Positions 43,091-52,537 are shown, numbered from the stretch's first letter. The stretch: DNA of 64,000 nucleotides from Flavisolibacter longurius (GCA_013327885.1 JABUMY010000010.1:124001-188000), one strand, 5' to 3'. Numbers and translations are program-made. The notes: generated from the letters alone by a model not told the origin.

Positions 43091-43750
43091 CTAACTTACC
43101 AATTCCTGTTGCCGCTTTTTGTTTACTAATAAGTGGCCAATTAGTATCATCAGCACGGAAACTCCAAGAAAAGACCAATTCCAAAACGCAGGGTTTTCTG
43201 TTACTTCCCGCACGTTGTGCAGCTTCAGCAGGTGGTGATCGATAATGCCTTCAACGATATTGAACATACCCCAACCCAGGAGCATTCCACCCGCAAGAAG
43301 ATTTCCTGACCGATCAATGTTGCTACGCCCCTGAAGTTTCCACAAAAGCACCACGCCAACGAGCACTACCAACAGGCAAAAGGCATGAAAAACACCATCC
43401 CAAAACATATTGACGCTTTTGGCTACCAGATTAGTGGGTGGAATTTTATTGGAAAGCATTTCGTGCCATTGCAGGATCTGGTGCAGCACAATACCATCAA
43501 TGAAACCGCCGAGCCCGATGCCCAGGACCATTGCCGTTGTGGTAAGCGGGACCGGCGTACGGTGTTGTCCGCCTGGCAGAGAAGCACTAACTGTTCTGTA
43601 CCGCTTTGCCGCAAGGGAAGAAAGGATAGCTACCAATGCCGCAAGAACAAAAAATGCTGAGAGCATGGTTAAGAGGTTAGGATAAAAACGGCTGTCCCAG
43701 ATGGCTTCCTGTACCTGTTTGTTACAGGTAATGCATGCAAAAATGTTCAT
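43091..43750 (-). CDS. DUF2243 family membrane protein
   Basis: The product has 219 residues with an N-terminal helix (about 25-45) and the DUF2243 domain of four helices. The domain carries GIGLGGFIDGIVLHQILQWHEM near residue 75, DGVFHAFCL near 118 and NIVEGIIDHHLLKLHNV near 163, so His residues sit on several helices and could bind heme or a metal. Function is not known. A TTGTATACAA palindrome lies 27 bases upstream of the start. The gene is on its own. Confidence 0.88.
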   Translation of the reverse strand: MNIFACITCNKQVQEAIWDSRFYPNLLTMLSAFFVLAALVAILSSLAAKRYRTVSASLPGGQHRTPVPLTTTAMVLGIGLGGFIDGIVLHQILQWHEMLSNKIPPTNLVAKSVNMFWDGVFHAFCLLVVLVGVVLLWKLQGRSNIDRSGNLLAGGMLLGWGMFNIVEGIIDHHLLKLHNVREVTENPAFWNWSFLGVSVLMILIGHLLVNKKRQQELVS

Positions 43751-43776
43751 GGTGCAGGTTTGGTTATCAAGTCATG

Positions 43777-43786
43777 TTGTATACAA
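43777..43786. promoter_or_regulatory. TTGTATACAA palindrome upstream of the DUF2243 gene
   Basis: A perfect 10-base palindrome placed 27-36 bases upstream of the DUF2243 start, a normal position for an operator. It is short enough that chance cannot be excluded. Confidence 0.35.
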
Positions 43787-44031
43787 TAGTTATTCCAATG
43801 CGGCTCGTATTGCCCTGACTTGTTCTCGTTGTCATTGTGATATAAATGCCTGCACACCGGTTTAAACCTTTTTTATGCTCAAGTTTTAATTGCTAAGACA
43901 AGAACCGCATCGTCGCACACCGAAGAACTGACAGCAGCAAAAAGGCTGAAACTTTTTGCAGAAAATTTATATGTAACGGATAACGAAACCGGTCGGTTGA
44001 TTGCCATTCCGGCGGTAGCTTTACAGGAAAA

Positions 44032-44469
44032 ATGGCAAAGATCTTCCTGGAAAGAAAAAAAGGTGTTTTTGGTTTTGATGTTAAAGACGAGGCCGGGCAT
44101 TTGTTACAAACCGACAGCAGCCGTGAGAACGGCGGTGATGAATCAGGCTTTCGTCCCATGCAGTTGGTGCTGGCTGCCCTGGGAAGTTGCAGTGCCATTG
44201 ACCTTGTTTCTATCCTGGCCAAGCAGCGGCAGGAGATCCGCGAACTTTCCATTGAAGTAGATGGTGAACGCGAAAAAGGAAAGATCCCTTCCTTGTGGCA
44301 AACCGTCGCCGTGACCTTTCATTTGAAAGGAAACATTGATGCCGAAAAAGCAGAAAAAGCCGCCACCCTGTCGATGGAAAAATACTGCTCGGTTGCCGAA
44401 ACACTCCGGCGCGGTGGCACAGAAATCAATTGGAAAGTAATTGTAGACACCGCGGAGGCAACGTCGTAA
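44032..44469 (+). CDS. OsmC/Ohr family peroxidase-like protein
   Basis: The product has 145 residues. The two redox Cys of the family are at C53 (LGSCSAID) and C119 (KYCSVAE), in the usual positions on the central helices, and the strand FHLKGNIDAEKAEKA is typical of the YhfA/OsmC branch. It would reduce organic hydroperoxides with thiol help, in the cytosol. The upstream 140 bases contain a coding-like fragment in another frame. cysM lies 75 bases downstream on the same strand, which may place the two in one unit. Confidence 0.9.
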   Translation: MAKIFLERKKGVFGFDVKDEAGHLLQTDSSRENGGDESGFRPMQLVLAALGSCSAIDLVSILAKQRQEIRELSIEVDGEREKGKIPSLWQTVAVTFHLKGNIDAEKAEKAATLSMEKYCSVAETLRRGGTEINWKVIVDTAEATS

Positions 44470-44544
44470 AAAGCGGTTGTGCCTGGCTGGTAGGGCAGGA
44501 ATAATTTTGGCACGAGAACCAATAGAACCATGTAAACAATTTTT

Positions 44545-45420
44545 ATGGCAAGTGTTTTAGATACGGTAGGCAATACACCACAGGTAGAGATCAAGCGGCT
44601 CAACCCAAATCCCGCAGTTAAAATTTTTGCCAAGCTGGAAGGCAACAATCCCGGCGGCAGCGTAAAAGACCGGCCGGCGCTGAACATGATACGCAGTGCC
44701 GTGGAAAGAGGCGACATCTCCCCTGAAACAAAACTGATAGAAGCCACCAGCGGGAATACCGGTATTGCCATGGCATTGATCGCTAATCTTTATGGCTTGC
44801 AGATCGAACTGGTAATGCCTTCCACCTCTACCCGCGAACGGGTGCTGGCCATGGAAGCGTTTGGTGCAAAGGTCATTCTGCTCGACAGAATGGAAGATTG
44901 CAGGGACTACGCAGATGAAAAAGGAGCCAGCGGTGATTACTTCCTGCTAAACCAATTTGCCAACCCTGATAATTACAAGGCCCATTACAAAACAACAGGA
45001 CCCGAGATCTGGCGGGATACCAATGGCGAGGTCACGCATTTTGTTAGTTCGATGGGAACAACGGGAACCATCATGGGCACTTCGCAATTTTTAAAAGAAC
45101 AAAACAATGCAATCCAGATCGTGGGTTGCCAGCCTACCGAAGAATCTTCCATACCCGGTATCCGCCGATGGCCACCCGCCTATCTGCCCAAGATCTTTGA
45201 CCCGTCAAGGGTTGACAGGATCATGGATATTTCGCAAGCGGAAGCCACGGAAATGACCCGGCGGCTGGCGAAAGAAGAAGGCATTTTTGCCGGCATGAGC
45301 AGTGGTGGCGCTGCATCGGCTGCCATTCGGTTAAGCCAGGAACTGGAGAAAGGGACTATCGTTTTTATCGTTTGTGATCGTGGCGACCGGTACCTGAGCA
45401 GCGACTTGTTCAGCGGTTAA
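44545..45420 (+). CDS. cysM: Cysteine synthase (CysM type)
   Basis: The product has 291 residues, typical for CysM. It makes cysteine from O-acetylserine (or phosphoserine) and sulfide or thiosulfate with PLP. The Schiff-base Lys41 lies in GGSVKDRP, the TSGNTGIA substrate loop at 68-75, and the PLP-phosphate segment (STGGAASAA-like) appears as SSGGAASAAIR near residue 255. The SIPGIRRW stretch is the CysM-specific loop. It follows osmC by 75 bases. Confidence 0.95.
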   Translation: MASVLDTVGNTPQVEIKRLNPNPAVKIFAKLEGNNPGGSVKDRPALNMIRSAVERGDISPETKLIEATSGNTGIAMALIANLYGLQIELVMPSTSTRERVLAMEAFGAKVILLDRMEDCRDYADEKGASGDYFLLNQFANPDNYKAHYKTTGPEIWRDTNGEVTHFVSSMGTTGTIMGTSQFLKEQNNAIQIVGCQPTEESSIPGIRRWPPAYLPKIFDPSRVDRIMDISQAEATEMTRRLAKEEGIFAGMSSGGAASAAIRLSQELEKGTIVFIVCDRGDRYLSSDLFSG

Positions 45421-45695
45421 TACTTGCCGAGCATCTATCCAAATTAGGCGTCACAACTTCCTCGCATTTATCTATTACCATTATGTGGATAGCTTAACCG
45501 TTGCATCATCTTGCGGTAACCATTTGTTTACATTCCGTCTTCATTTTTGTGCTGCAGTAAAAACAGTTGTAAGGTTTTATTGTACAAATTCTCATGTAGG
45601 CACCTGCTGTTTCCACAGTGGGTTTTCTTTTTACCATGCAGGCCCGTTTGCCCATGTGGGAAAAGAACCGTATATTCAGGGATTAACCCCATACC

Positions 45696-45869
45696 ATGCA
45701 AACCGTGACCTTACGATTCCAGACCCTAAGCCATTTGACCACGTTCTCGCAATTGCTGAACGAAAATTTCCAACTGAACACCCATTCGCTTACCATCAGC
45801 GGCTCCTTTCCCTCTGCTTATGTATCCATTGCACAAAGGGTGTACGATGCACAGTTGCTTCGGCAGTAA
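45696..45869 (+). CDS. 57-residue small protein, first of a related pair
   Basis: A frame from ATG 45696 to TAA 45867-45869 gives a 57-residue peptide with alternating strand-helix-strand-helix character: MQTVTLRFQTLSHLTTFSQL, then a polar turn, then a GSFPS turn and an Ala-rich helix. A similar layout (M-x3-LxF-x5-LxxF ... GxFS ... Y) occurs in the 58-residue frame at 52238, so I call them related. An upstream TTTG/TATATTCA pair at about 45642-45676 resembles a Bacteroidota promoter. Function is unknown; no match to a named family is recognised. Confidence 0.55.
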   Translation: MQTVTLRFQTLSHLTTFSQLLNENFQLNTHSLTISGSFPSAYVSIAQRVYDAQLLRQ

Positions 45870-45902
45870 GGCAAGTAAGCAGGTAAAAACATTTTTTTAC
45901 AG

Positions 45903-46043
45903 TTACCGCTTGCGCAATTTCTGCAAGCCTAAATTCAGGAAGGCAAAGGCCAGTACAAATAAAATAAGCGAGGCTGATTTACTTACCAGTTTAGGCAGGA
46001 GATCCATTTCTGACAGGAAGGGAAAGCAGGTATTCATCATCAT
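45903..46043 (-). CDS. 46-residue membrane peptide, possible
   Basis: A frame from ATG 46043 gives a 46-residue peptide with one hydrophobic helix (about 20-38, SASLILFVLAFAFLNLG) and a basic end (LQKLRKR), the layout of a one-span inner-membrane peptide. No homology is recognised and the frame is short, so it is a weak call. It is convergent with the 57-residue gene. Confidence 0.35.
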   Translation of the reverse strand: MMMNTCFPFLSEMDLLPKLVSKSASLILFVLAFAFLNLGLQKLRKR

Positions 46044-46437
46044 TTTTCGATTTTGAAGTTTTTGAAACGCGAATTGTACCAGCTTAAAACTCCTATCTCC
46101 ATGTGATGGAAACGTTAGCATTGGATGAAGCAAAGGTTATGTTTACGTGTGCCAGCAATTTCTCATTCCATCCAAAAACAAGCTAAACCTTGAAAAATTC
46201 CGACGATCTTCACTGATAACTGAAAGCAGATCATGAAAGCATGAGCAGCCTTAAAACTAGTTTAAACGATGTTTCAGGAGGTCGAAACCGGATTTTGCTA
46301 AGCAGCAACCTCAATCCTGCCTAAGGACAAACCCATACACTGCAAGAAAAGGGAGCCTGTTTCGGCAACCATTTCAATGGGTTTGCTATTTTTGAGCTGA
46401 TTCGTTATATCCAATATCAGAACTTCCAATTTACCCT
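46044..46437. other. Gene-free interval upstream of the histidine kinase
   Basis: About 390 bases. A TAnnTTTG-type box is at 46387. A 26-codon frame at 46108 is not convincing. No repeats or RNA elements are seen. Confidence 0.5.
46387..46394 (+). promoter_or_regulatory. -7 promoter box of the GAF histidine kinase gene
   Basis: TATTTTTG fits TAnnTTTG; a weak TTTC stands 23 bases upstream. Transcription would start near 46401, about 37 bases before the ATG at 46438. Confidence 0.45.
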
Positions 46438-47592
46438 ATGCGCATCGCCTCCTTGCCTCCCAGTGAAGAGCTCCGTCTTCAGGATCTTTACAACTTTGAT
46501 ATTCTCGATAGTCAGCCCGAAAGCGAATTTGATGAACTGCTGGAGATTGCTGCCAGCATCTACGGCTGTCCAATGGCAGCCATAAGCTTTGTCGACAAAG
46601 AAAGGCAGTGGTTCAAATCCCTCATAGGCTTTTCCGGCACCGTGAAATCAACACCCCGGGAAATCTCTTTTTGCTCGCATACGATCCTGAAAAAAGAGGT
46701 GATGATCGTAGAAGACACCACCAAGGACGATCGGTTCAGCAACAACCCTTTCACGATTGGTGACGCCAATGTTCGTTTTTACGCTGGCTCTCCCATTGTT
46801 TCATCAAAAGGCTATTGCCTGGGATCGATCTGCGTCATTGACAACAAACCACGCGAATTAACACAGGAACAAGCCCGGATGCTGCGCATTCTTTCCGACC
46901 AGATCTCTAAACTGCTGGAACTGCGCCTTAAAAACAAGCTGCTGAAGCAAAAGGCGGAAGAGCAGTTGCAATTTGAAAAAATCTTGTTTCAAAAGACGGT
47001 GCAGGAATATGAAACGGAAAAACAATCGATCAGTGCAGAACTGCACGAAAACGTAGCGCAATCTCTTGCCGCTTTGAAGTTTCACCTGGAGCTGGCGGAG
47101 ATCGAAAACAAAAATCTTCCCAACAAACACCTGCAAAATTGCAAGCAGCAGGTGTCGGTACTCATCAAGCAGGTTCGCGACCTGTCACAATCCGTTGCAC
47201 CAACCCTGCTGACGGAAGTAGAACTAAAAGACCTGGTGATTGGCATGCTGCGCCAGTTTCAAAGTCAAAGCAACATCGGCATAAATCTTTGTTACGAAGG
47301 CGACGACACCGTTTCTGCCGCGTTGGCCATGGACGTTTATCGAATTATAGAGGCCCAACTGGAAAATATAAAAAAACATGCAAAAGCAAGCCAGGTAAAA
47401 GTTACCATTGATGCCCTGAAGAATCTTAACCTGTCTATTGTAGACAATGGCTGCGGGTTTGATTCCAGCCGTTTTCAACGAGGCAGTGGCTTGAACAAAG
47501 TTCTTTCCCGGGTGGAAGTGCTGCAGGGCAATTTTGAGATTACCTCTGGTGTAAAGGGTGGCTGTGAGCTGATAGTGTCGATTCCGCGTTAA
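46438..47592 (+). CDS. GAF-domain sensor histidine kinase
   Basis: The product has 384 residues: a GAF domain (about 20-160, with FVDKERQWFKS, SFCSHTI and the AGSPIVSSKGYCLGSICVID core), a coiled helix (about 160-195), a HisKA_3-type dimerisation region with His203 in ELHENVAQ, and a HATPase domain from about 300 (NIKKHAKAS, DNGCGFD, GSGLNKVLSRVE). The NarX/DesK-like H-box means that it should phosphorylate a LuxR-type response regulator; none is adjacent. No membrane segment is seen, so it senses a cytosolic signal. It lies alone on its unit. Confidence 0.9.
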   Translation: MRIASLPPSEELRLQDLYNFDILDSQPESEFDELLEIAASIYGCPMAAISFVDKERQWFKSLIGFSGTVKSTPREISFCSHTILKKEVMIVEDTTKDDRFSNNPFTIGDANVRFYAGSPIVSSKGYCLGSICVIDNKPRELTQEQARMLRILSDQISKLLELRLKNKLLKQKAEEQLQFEKILFQKTVQEYETEKQSISAELHENVAQSLAALKFHLELAEIENKNLPNKHLQNCKQQVSVLIKQVRDLSQSVAPTLLTEVELKDLVIGMLRQFQSQSNIGINLCYEGDDTVSAALAMDVYRIIEAQLENIKKHAKASQVKVTIDALKNLNLSIVDNGCGFDSSRFQRGSGLNKVLSRVEVLQGNFEITSGVKGGCELIVSIPR

Positions 47593-48051
47593 TGGGTTTG
47601 AATCACTGTTTTTGAAAATTCCTAATAAGAGCATCGGCATTATTATTTCCCCACCCCATTCCAGATGTTTTTCAAATGTTAAACAGCGAATTTTCAATTC
47701 ACTTTTTCGGCCGTTGCGTTGCGGTTAACTGTAACCGAAATGCCTTGGATAAGCATTTCCGACCGTACTAACATGTATGTATACTGCTTTCTAATCCTTG
47801 CCAGACTTCGCTCTATAAAATGCAATTCTTCCTGAAAGGTTTCCACTAAATTTACCTTTGTCGTTCTGCTTATTTTTGGCCGGTTGTTTGCCTCATTTCT
47901 GCAATCCGGAACCAGGATTTATTAGCAGCTACCCATTGAAAATGACATGGACGATCTGCTTCACTGATGAAAATCATACCCGGGCATTTGGTTGTCAGCA
48001 AGTATGAGGAAGCAGGGAGCCAACTTTGCCGCGGTCTATAACAAGATAGCT
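47593..48051. other. Upstream region of pta
   Basis: About 460 bases without a gene. Two TAnnTTTG-type boxes at 47853-47878 mark the likely promoter area of pta-ackA. No operator-like palindrome stands out. Confidence 0.5.
47853..47878 (+). promoter_or_regulatory. Likely promoter boxes of pta-ackA
   Basis: TACCTTTG at 47853-47860 and TATTTTTG at 47871-47878 both match TAnnTTTG. They could be alternative start regions for pta, whose ATG is at 48052, giving leaders of roughly 165-190 nt. No clear -33 box fits either. Confidence 0.4.
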
Positions 48052-50193
48052 ATGACAAAAAATGTTTTTATCGCTTCCGCCGAGCCCTACAGCGGAAAAT
48101 CTATTGTATCATTAGGATTGGTAAACATGCTGTTGGGAAAAGCCCAAAAGGTGGGCTATTTCAAGCCGATCATCAATCCAGATCCCAATGAAAAAAAAGA
48201 CGTACACATTGATACCATCACCAGCTTTTTTGGTCTTCCCCATGCCTATAACGACAGCTATGCCTTTACGCGGCAGCAGGCATTAAAGATGTTTGAAATG
48301 GAAAACCAGGGAGCATTGATTGACACGGTCATCCACAAAATAAAAAAGCTGGAGGAAACCCATGATTTTATCCTCATCGACGGCAGCGACTTTGTCGGCG
48401 AAGGCACTTCGTTTGAACTCGAAGCAAATATCAGCATAGCCAAAAACGTAAATGCTCCCGTAATCATTGTGGTATCCGGCGATCATAAAACAGTGCCGCA
48501 GGTGCTCAATGCCGCCCTTACCATCTGGCGCAGCTTTGAAGCCCGTGAACTGCAGGTGATCGGTTTGATTGTTAACAAAGTGCAACCCGACCAGGTGGAA
48601 GGCTTGAAAGACTTTTTAAGCAGCCAGTTGCCGGAAACCGTGGCGCTTTCCATTATACCGGAAATCAAAAACCTGGACGCCCCGACCATGAAAGAGATTG
48701 CCGATCACCTGAACGGCAAAATCGTACTGGGACAGGAAAGGCTAACCAACCAGGTGGATAATTTTATCACCGGGGCCATGCAGGTGCCGCAATTTCTAAA
48801 CCATGTGAAAGAAAACGTGGTCATCGTTACACCATCTGACCGGGGCGATATTGTGATCTCTGCCCTGCAGGCCAATCTCTCCACCAATTACCCAACTGTT
48901 GCCGGTATTGTTTTAACCGGTGGCGGCCAGCTCGATAAACCGGTGCAGCGCCTCATCGAAGGTCTGCAAACCGTGGTACCGATTGTTTCAGTAACAACTG
49001 GTACGTTTGAAACCACAGCGCATGTCAGTTCGATTCGGTCTCGCATCACACCGGATAACAAGCAGAAGATCCAGTTGGCGATCGATACCTTCAATAAATA
49101 TGTTGATGTGCAGTCGCTGGATGAAAAGCTTGTCACTTTTGAATCCGAAGGCATTACGCCGCATATGTTCCAGTACCAGATCACCAAAAGAGCCCGGAGC
49201 CAGCGCAAGCACATTGTGCTGCCCGAAGGTAATGATGACAGGGTGCTGACTGCCGCAGCCCGGCTGCAAAACCAGGACATTGTTGACCTGACTGTATTGG
49301 GAGATCCCACACAGATTGCCGCTTCTATCAAGCGCCTTGGGCTGAACCTGGATACAAACCGCATGCAGATCATCGACCCTGCCAATTCTGACCTGTATAA
49401 CGATTATGTACAAACGCTTTATGAACTGCGGAAAAGCAAAAATGTTTCGCTGGAAATGGCCCGTGACCTCATGACGGATGTTTCTTATTTCGGAACCATG
49501 ATGGTATACAAGGGACATGCCGATGGCATGGTGTCAGGCGCTGTGCATACCACGCAGCATACCATCCGGCCGGCCCTGCAATTTGTGAAAACCAAACCGG
49601 GGATATCGGTGGTTTCCTCCATCTTCTTTATGTGCCTGCCCGACCGGGTAACGGTTTTTGGCGACTGCGCCGTGAATCCCGATCCAACGGCCGAGCAACT
49701 CGCCGAGATCGCAATTTCTTCGGCAGAGAGCAGCCAGAATTTTGGCATTGAGCCACGCATCGCCATGCTGTCTTATTCCTCGGGAAGTTCGGGTGAAGGT
49801 GCAGACGTGGAAAAAGTGCGGCAGGCAACGGCTATTGTCAAACAAAAACGTCCTGACCTGAAGGTGGAGGGCCCGATTCAATACGATGCTGCTGTCGATC
49901 CCGTGGTGGGCCGGCAAAAGCTACCTTCTTCGGAAGTGGCGGGAAGGGCCAATGTGCTGATCTTCCCTGACCTGAACACTGGTAACAATACCTACAAAGC
50001 CGTACAGCGGGAAACCGGTGCATTGGCCATCGGGCCCATGTTGCAGGGACTAAACAAACCGGTAAATGACCTGAGCCGCGGTTGCACGGTGGATGATATT
50101 TTCAACACGGTGATCATCACGGCCATTCAAGGCCAGGAAGAAACGGCTGCCAGCAACGTAAAAGCAGTGCAGGAAACCTCTCATGCATCCTAA
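48052..50193 (+). CDS. pta: Phosphate acetyltransferase, long form
   Basis: The product has 713 residues, close to the 714 of E. coli Pta. It interconverts acetyl-CoA and acetyl phosphate. The start is taken at ATG 48052 (MTKNVFIASAEPYSGKS), where a BioD-like P-loop domain begins (about 1-230); a DRTGG domain follows (about 235-340), and the catalytic PTA_PTB domain covers about 375-700, with VLPEGNDDRVL, SGAVHTTQHTIRPALQ and GAFQYD-type PIQYDAAVDP. The longer frame from 47992 lacks family similarity. It ends 31 bases before the ackA ATG. Confidence 0.95.
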   Translation: MTKNVFIASAEPYSGKSIVSLGLVNMLLGKAQKVGYFKPIINPDPNEKKDVHIDTITSFFGLPHAYNDSYAFTRQQALKMFEMENQGALIDTVIHKIKKLEETHDFILIDGSDFVGEGTSFELEANISIAKNVNAPVIIVVSGDHKTVPQVLNAALTIWRSFEARELQVIGLIVNKVQPDQVEGLKDFLSSQLPETVALSIIPEIKNLDAPTMKEIADHLNGKIVLGQERLTNQVDNFITGAMQVPQFLNHVKENVVIVTPSDRGDIVISALQANLSTNYPTVAGIVLTGGGQLDKPVQRLIEGLQTVVPIVSVTTGTFETTAHVSSIRSRITPDNKQKIQLAIDTFNKYVDVQSLDEKLVTFESEGITPHMFQYQITKRARSQRKHIVLPEGNDDRVLTAAARLQNQDIVDLTVLGDPTQIAASIKRLGLNLDTNRMQIIDPANSDLYNDYVQTLYELRKSKNVSLEMARDLMTDVSYFGTMMVYKGHADGMVSGAVHTTQHTIRPALQFVKTKPGISVVSSIFFMCLPDRVTVFGDCAVNPDPTAEQLAEIAISSAESSQNFGIEPRIAMLSYSSGSSGEGADVEKVRQATAIVKQKRPDLKVEGPIQYDAAVDPVVGRQKLPSSEVAGRANVLIFPDLNTGNNTYKAVQRETGALAIGPMLQGLNKPVNDLSRGCTVDDIFNTVIITAIQGQEETAASNVKAVQETSHAS

Positions 50194-50224
50194 ACATTTG
50201 TGCAGACTCAACCCTTCAATAAAC

Positions 50225-51433
50225 ATGAACATTTTTGTTGTAAACTCCGGTAGTAGCTCGATTAAATACCAGCTGTTTACCATGCCCGATGAAAAGCCGA
50301 TTTGCGTGGGATTGGTGGAACGCATTGGCCTGGAAAACTCCGTCATCACGCATAAATTCCAACAAAACGGAGAAGAAAAGGTCATTCGCCGTACGCTTGA
50401 ACTTCCCGATCACGAAGCGGGTTTACACGAAGTGGCGAAACTGCTGACGGATGCTGAAATCGGCGTTATACAAAACCCAGGGGAGATCGATGCGATCGGG
50501 CACCGGGTAGTGCACGGCGGTGAAAGCTTTTCCTGCACAACAGTAATCACCAGGGAAGTCAAAGAAGAGATCAAGAAACTGTTTTCGCTGGCGCCCCTGC
50601 ATAACCCCGCCAACTACCTGGGCATAGAAGTAGCGGAGAAGATCTTTACCAATGCCACGCAGGTAGCGGTTTTTGATACGGCCTTTCACCAAACGATGCC
50701 TGAAAAAGCTTTCCGCTATGCCATACCACAGTCCTTTTATTCGGACCTCGGCATTAGAGCCTATGGCTTTCATGGCACCAGCCATAAATATGTCACCGAA
50801 AAAACGTTGCAATTCCTGCAAAATCCAAAGGCTAAGATCATTACCATCCATCTCGGGAACGGCTGCAGCATGGCCGCTGTGAACGCCGGCAAATCGGTTG
50901 ACACCAGCATGGGTTTTGGTCCCCTAAGTGGCCTGGTTATGGGCACCCGTACCGGTGACATAGATCCCTCTATTATTTTTTACCTGGTGAACCAGCTTGG
51001 TTATAATCTTGAACAGGTCAGCAACATGCTGAATAAAAATAGCGGCATGTTGGGCTTAACTGGTTTTAGTGACATGCGTGATATTTTAAAGGCGAGAGAG
51101 GAAGGAAATGAGCATGCTTCGCTTGCGTATGCGTTGTACGCTTACCGGATCAAAAAATACATTGGCGCTTACACTGCCGTACTGAATGGGCTTGACGCCA
51201 TTGTTTTTACCGCCGGCGTGGGTGAAAACGATGCCGCTACCCGACAGCTTGTTTGTGCACAGATGGATTACCTCGGCATTGGGCTGGATGAAACAGAAAA
51301 CAACACTCGGACACCCGGCATCAGGGATATCAGTGCAGCGGATTCCAAGGTAAAAGTATTGGTGGTCCCTACCAACGAAGAGCTGGAAATCGTCAAACAG
51401 TGCTATTCGCTTTTGCAGGAAGAAATGGCATGA
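50225..51433 (+). CDS. ackA: Acetate kinase
   Basis: The product has 402 residues from the ATG at 50225; the open frame starts further upstream inside the end of pta. It converts acetyl phosphate and ADP to acetate and ATP. Both family signatures are seen: VNSGSSSIKYQLF at the N-terminus and GFHGTSHKYV near residue 180, as well as the HLGNGCSM loop near 210. With pta it forms the acetate overflow or assimilation pair, giving ATP by substrate-level phosphorylation. Confidence 0.97.
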   Translation: MNIFVVNSGSSSIKYQLFTMPDEKPICVGLVERIGLENSVITHKFQQNGEEKVIRRTLELPDHEAGLHEVAKLLTDAEIGVIQNPGEIDAIGHRVVHGGESFSCTTVITREVKEEIKKLFSLAPLHNPANYLGIEVAEKIFTNATQVAVFDTAFHQTMPEKAFRYAIPQSFYSDLGIRAYGFHGTSHKYVTEKTLQFLQNPKAKIITIHLGNGCSMAAVNAGKSVDTSMGFGPLSGLVMGTRTGDIDPSIIFYLVNQLGYNLEQVSNMLNKNSGMLGLTGFSDMRDILKAREEGNEHASLAYALYAYRIKKYIGAYTAVLNGLDAIVFTAGVGENDAATRQLVCAQMDYLGIGLDETENNTRTPGIRDISAADSKVKVLVVPTNEELEIVKQCYSLLQEEMA

Positions 51434-51578
51434 TGGCCTTGGCTACAAACAATTCGTGGCAACCCATTCTTTCCATCGCTAAAGACTGGAAATCTGTTTA
51501 ATAGCCCAACCGCAAGCAGGAATAATAAATAGACAAAATATCACGTTTATTTATTATCTTTTCACTAATTCCACTGGT

Positions 51579-51848
51579 ATGAAAAGCATGCTGCTCCTTT
51601 TTCTCTTTTCGGCCGTTACACCGGGTAAAGAAACCGTTTACGTTTGCAAAACAACCACAAACGCCACTTACCACGCCAAAAAGGATTGTCGCAACATGAA
51701 AACCTGCAAGCAGGATGTGCTGGAAGTAAGCCTGGAAGAAGCTACCGATCAGTACAAAAAGAAAGCGTGTAAGCTTTGCTACCGCGAACCCGATTTCCTT
51801 CTTTTCCCTTCCCCTGTCATTGTTCCACTCGATGGGATTCTGGAATAG
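51579..51848 (+). CDS. Small exported Cys-rich protein
   Basis: The product has 89 residues with a short hydrophobic start (MKSMLLLFLFSAVTPG) that is probably a signal peptide. The mature part has four Cys in the pattern YVC...ATYHAKKDCRNMKTC...KKACKLC, a YHxxxxC unit typical of a small zinc-ribbon-like family of secreted Bacteroidota proteins whose role is unknown. It lies 145 bases after ackA and seems to have its own start region (TATCTTTT near 51556). It could bind a metal or form disulfides. Confidence 0.75.
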   Translation: MKSMLLLFLFSAVTPGKETVYVCKTTTNATYHAKKDCRNMKTCKQDVLEVSLEEATDQYKKKACKLCYREPDFLLFPSPVIVPLDGILE

Positions 51849-52237
51849 TTTACCCATTAGCCAATTACCCTTACAAATGCTTTTATCATTGCCCGCTTTT
51901 AGCGTCTTGCATCATTCTTCCAAATTTCACTGCAAAGCAAAGGTTAGGCTCTGAAGGTAATGCCCCCTTTTCTCACTCTCGAAACCACGTAAAATCACAT
52001 TTTTGAATGATGCAACTCATGGCAATCCGGCCTGCTTTGTTGCACTTTTGTATTGTCCTGGTAAACAGGATAGAAATCCAATAGCTAAAACCAAATCCTA
52101 CCCAATGAAAACAAAGGCTTCCGCATCAATGTTGCTGCAAACTCACCAGTTGAGAATGCACCTGTTCAACAGGTTGAAAGGGAACAACAACGTGGGGACA
52201 GCGCTTATTCACTAACCGGATCGTTAAAAACAACAAC
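51849..52237. other. Mostly non-coding interval before the second small-protein gene
   Basis: About 390 bases. A 36-codon frame at 52105-52215 is Lys/Asn/Leu-rich and not convincing. No strong repeat or hairpin is seen. Confidence 0.4.
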
Positions 52238-52414
52238 ATGAAAAACATCGTGCTTTACTTTCCCGATGCTGTTAACCTGCGGGCCTTTGTTCTGGTAGAG
52301 AACCTGGATGTTCGTCGTGTTGATCAGAAAAGCCAGCAGTTAAAGGGATTTTTCTCCAAACAGCTTTATGCAAAAGCGACAAAGCTTTATGGCGCCATTG
52401 AATTGCCGGCTTGA
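52238..52414 (+). CDS. 58-residue small protein, second of a related pair
   Basis: A frame from ATG 52238 to TGA 52412-52414 encodes 58 residues: MKNIVLYFPDAVNLRAFVLV, a charged middle (ENLDVRRVDQ) and GFFSKQLYAKATKLYGAIEL. Hydrophobic and aromatic positions line up with those of the frame at 45696 (L6, F8, L14, F17, the G-FxS turn, the late Tyr), supporting a shared fold of about two strand-helix units. Two such frames in one window, both below the usual size cut-off, suggest an overlooked family. Function is unknown. Confidence 0.6.
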   Translation: MKNIVLYFPDAVNLRAFVLVENLDVRRVDQKSQQLKGFFSKQLYAKATKLYGAIELPA

Positions 52415-52537
52415 AGAGAATAGTTTTTTCGTCCAATCCTATGATATAATGTATTGACCGGGCTCCTGTACAAGAAAAAAAAATTTCGCTTTGAGAGCTT
52501 TGTTAAGGACGCACCCGGCGTACAAAAATGAAAACTA

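Noticed and set aside
43893-44252. A 119-codon minus-strand frame opposite osmC
   Set aside because: It is Ser/Arg-rich with no fold pattern, while osmC on the other strand has both redox Cys.
52105-52215. A 36-codon frame upstream of the second small-protein gene
   Set aside because: Low-complexity Lys/Leu/Asn content and no conserved pattern; it does not fit the small-protein pair.
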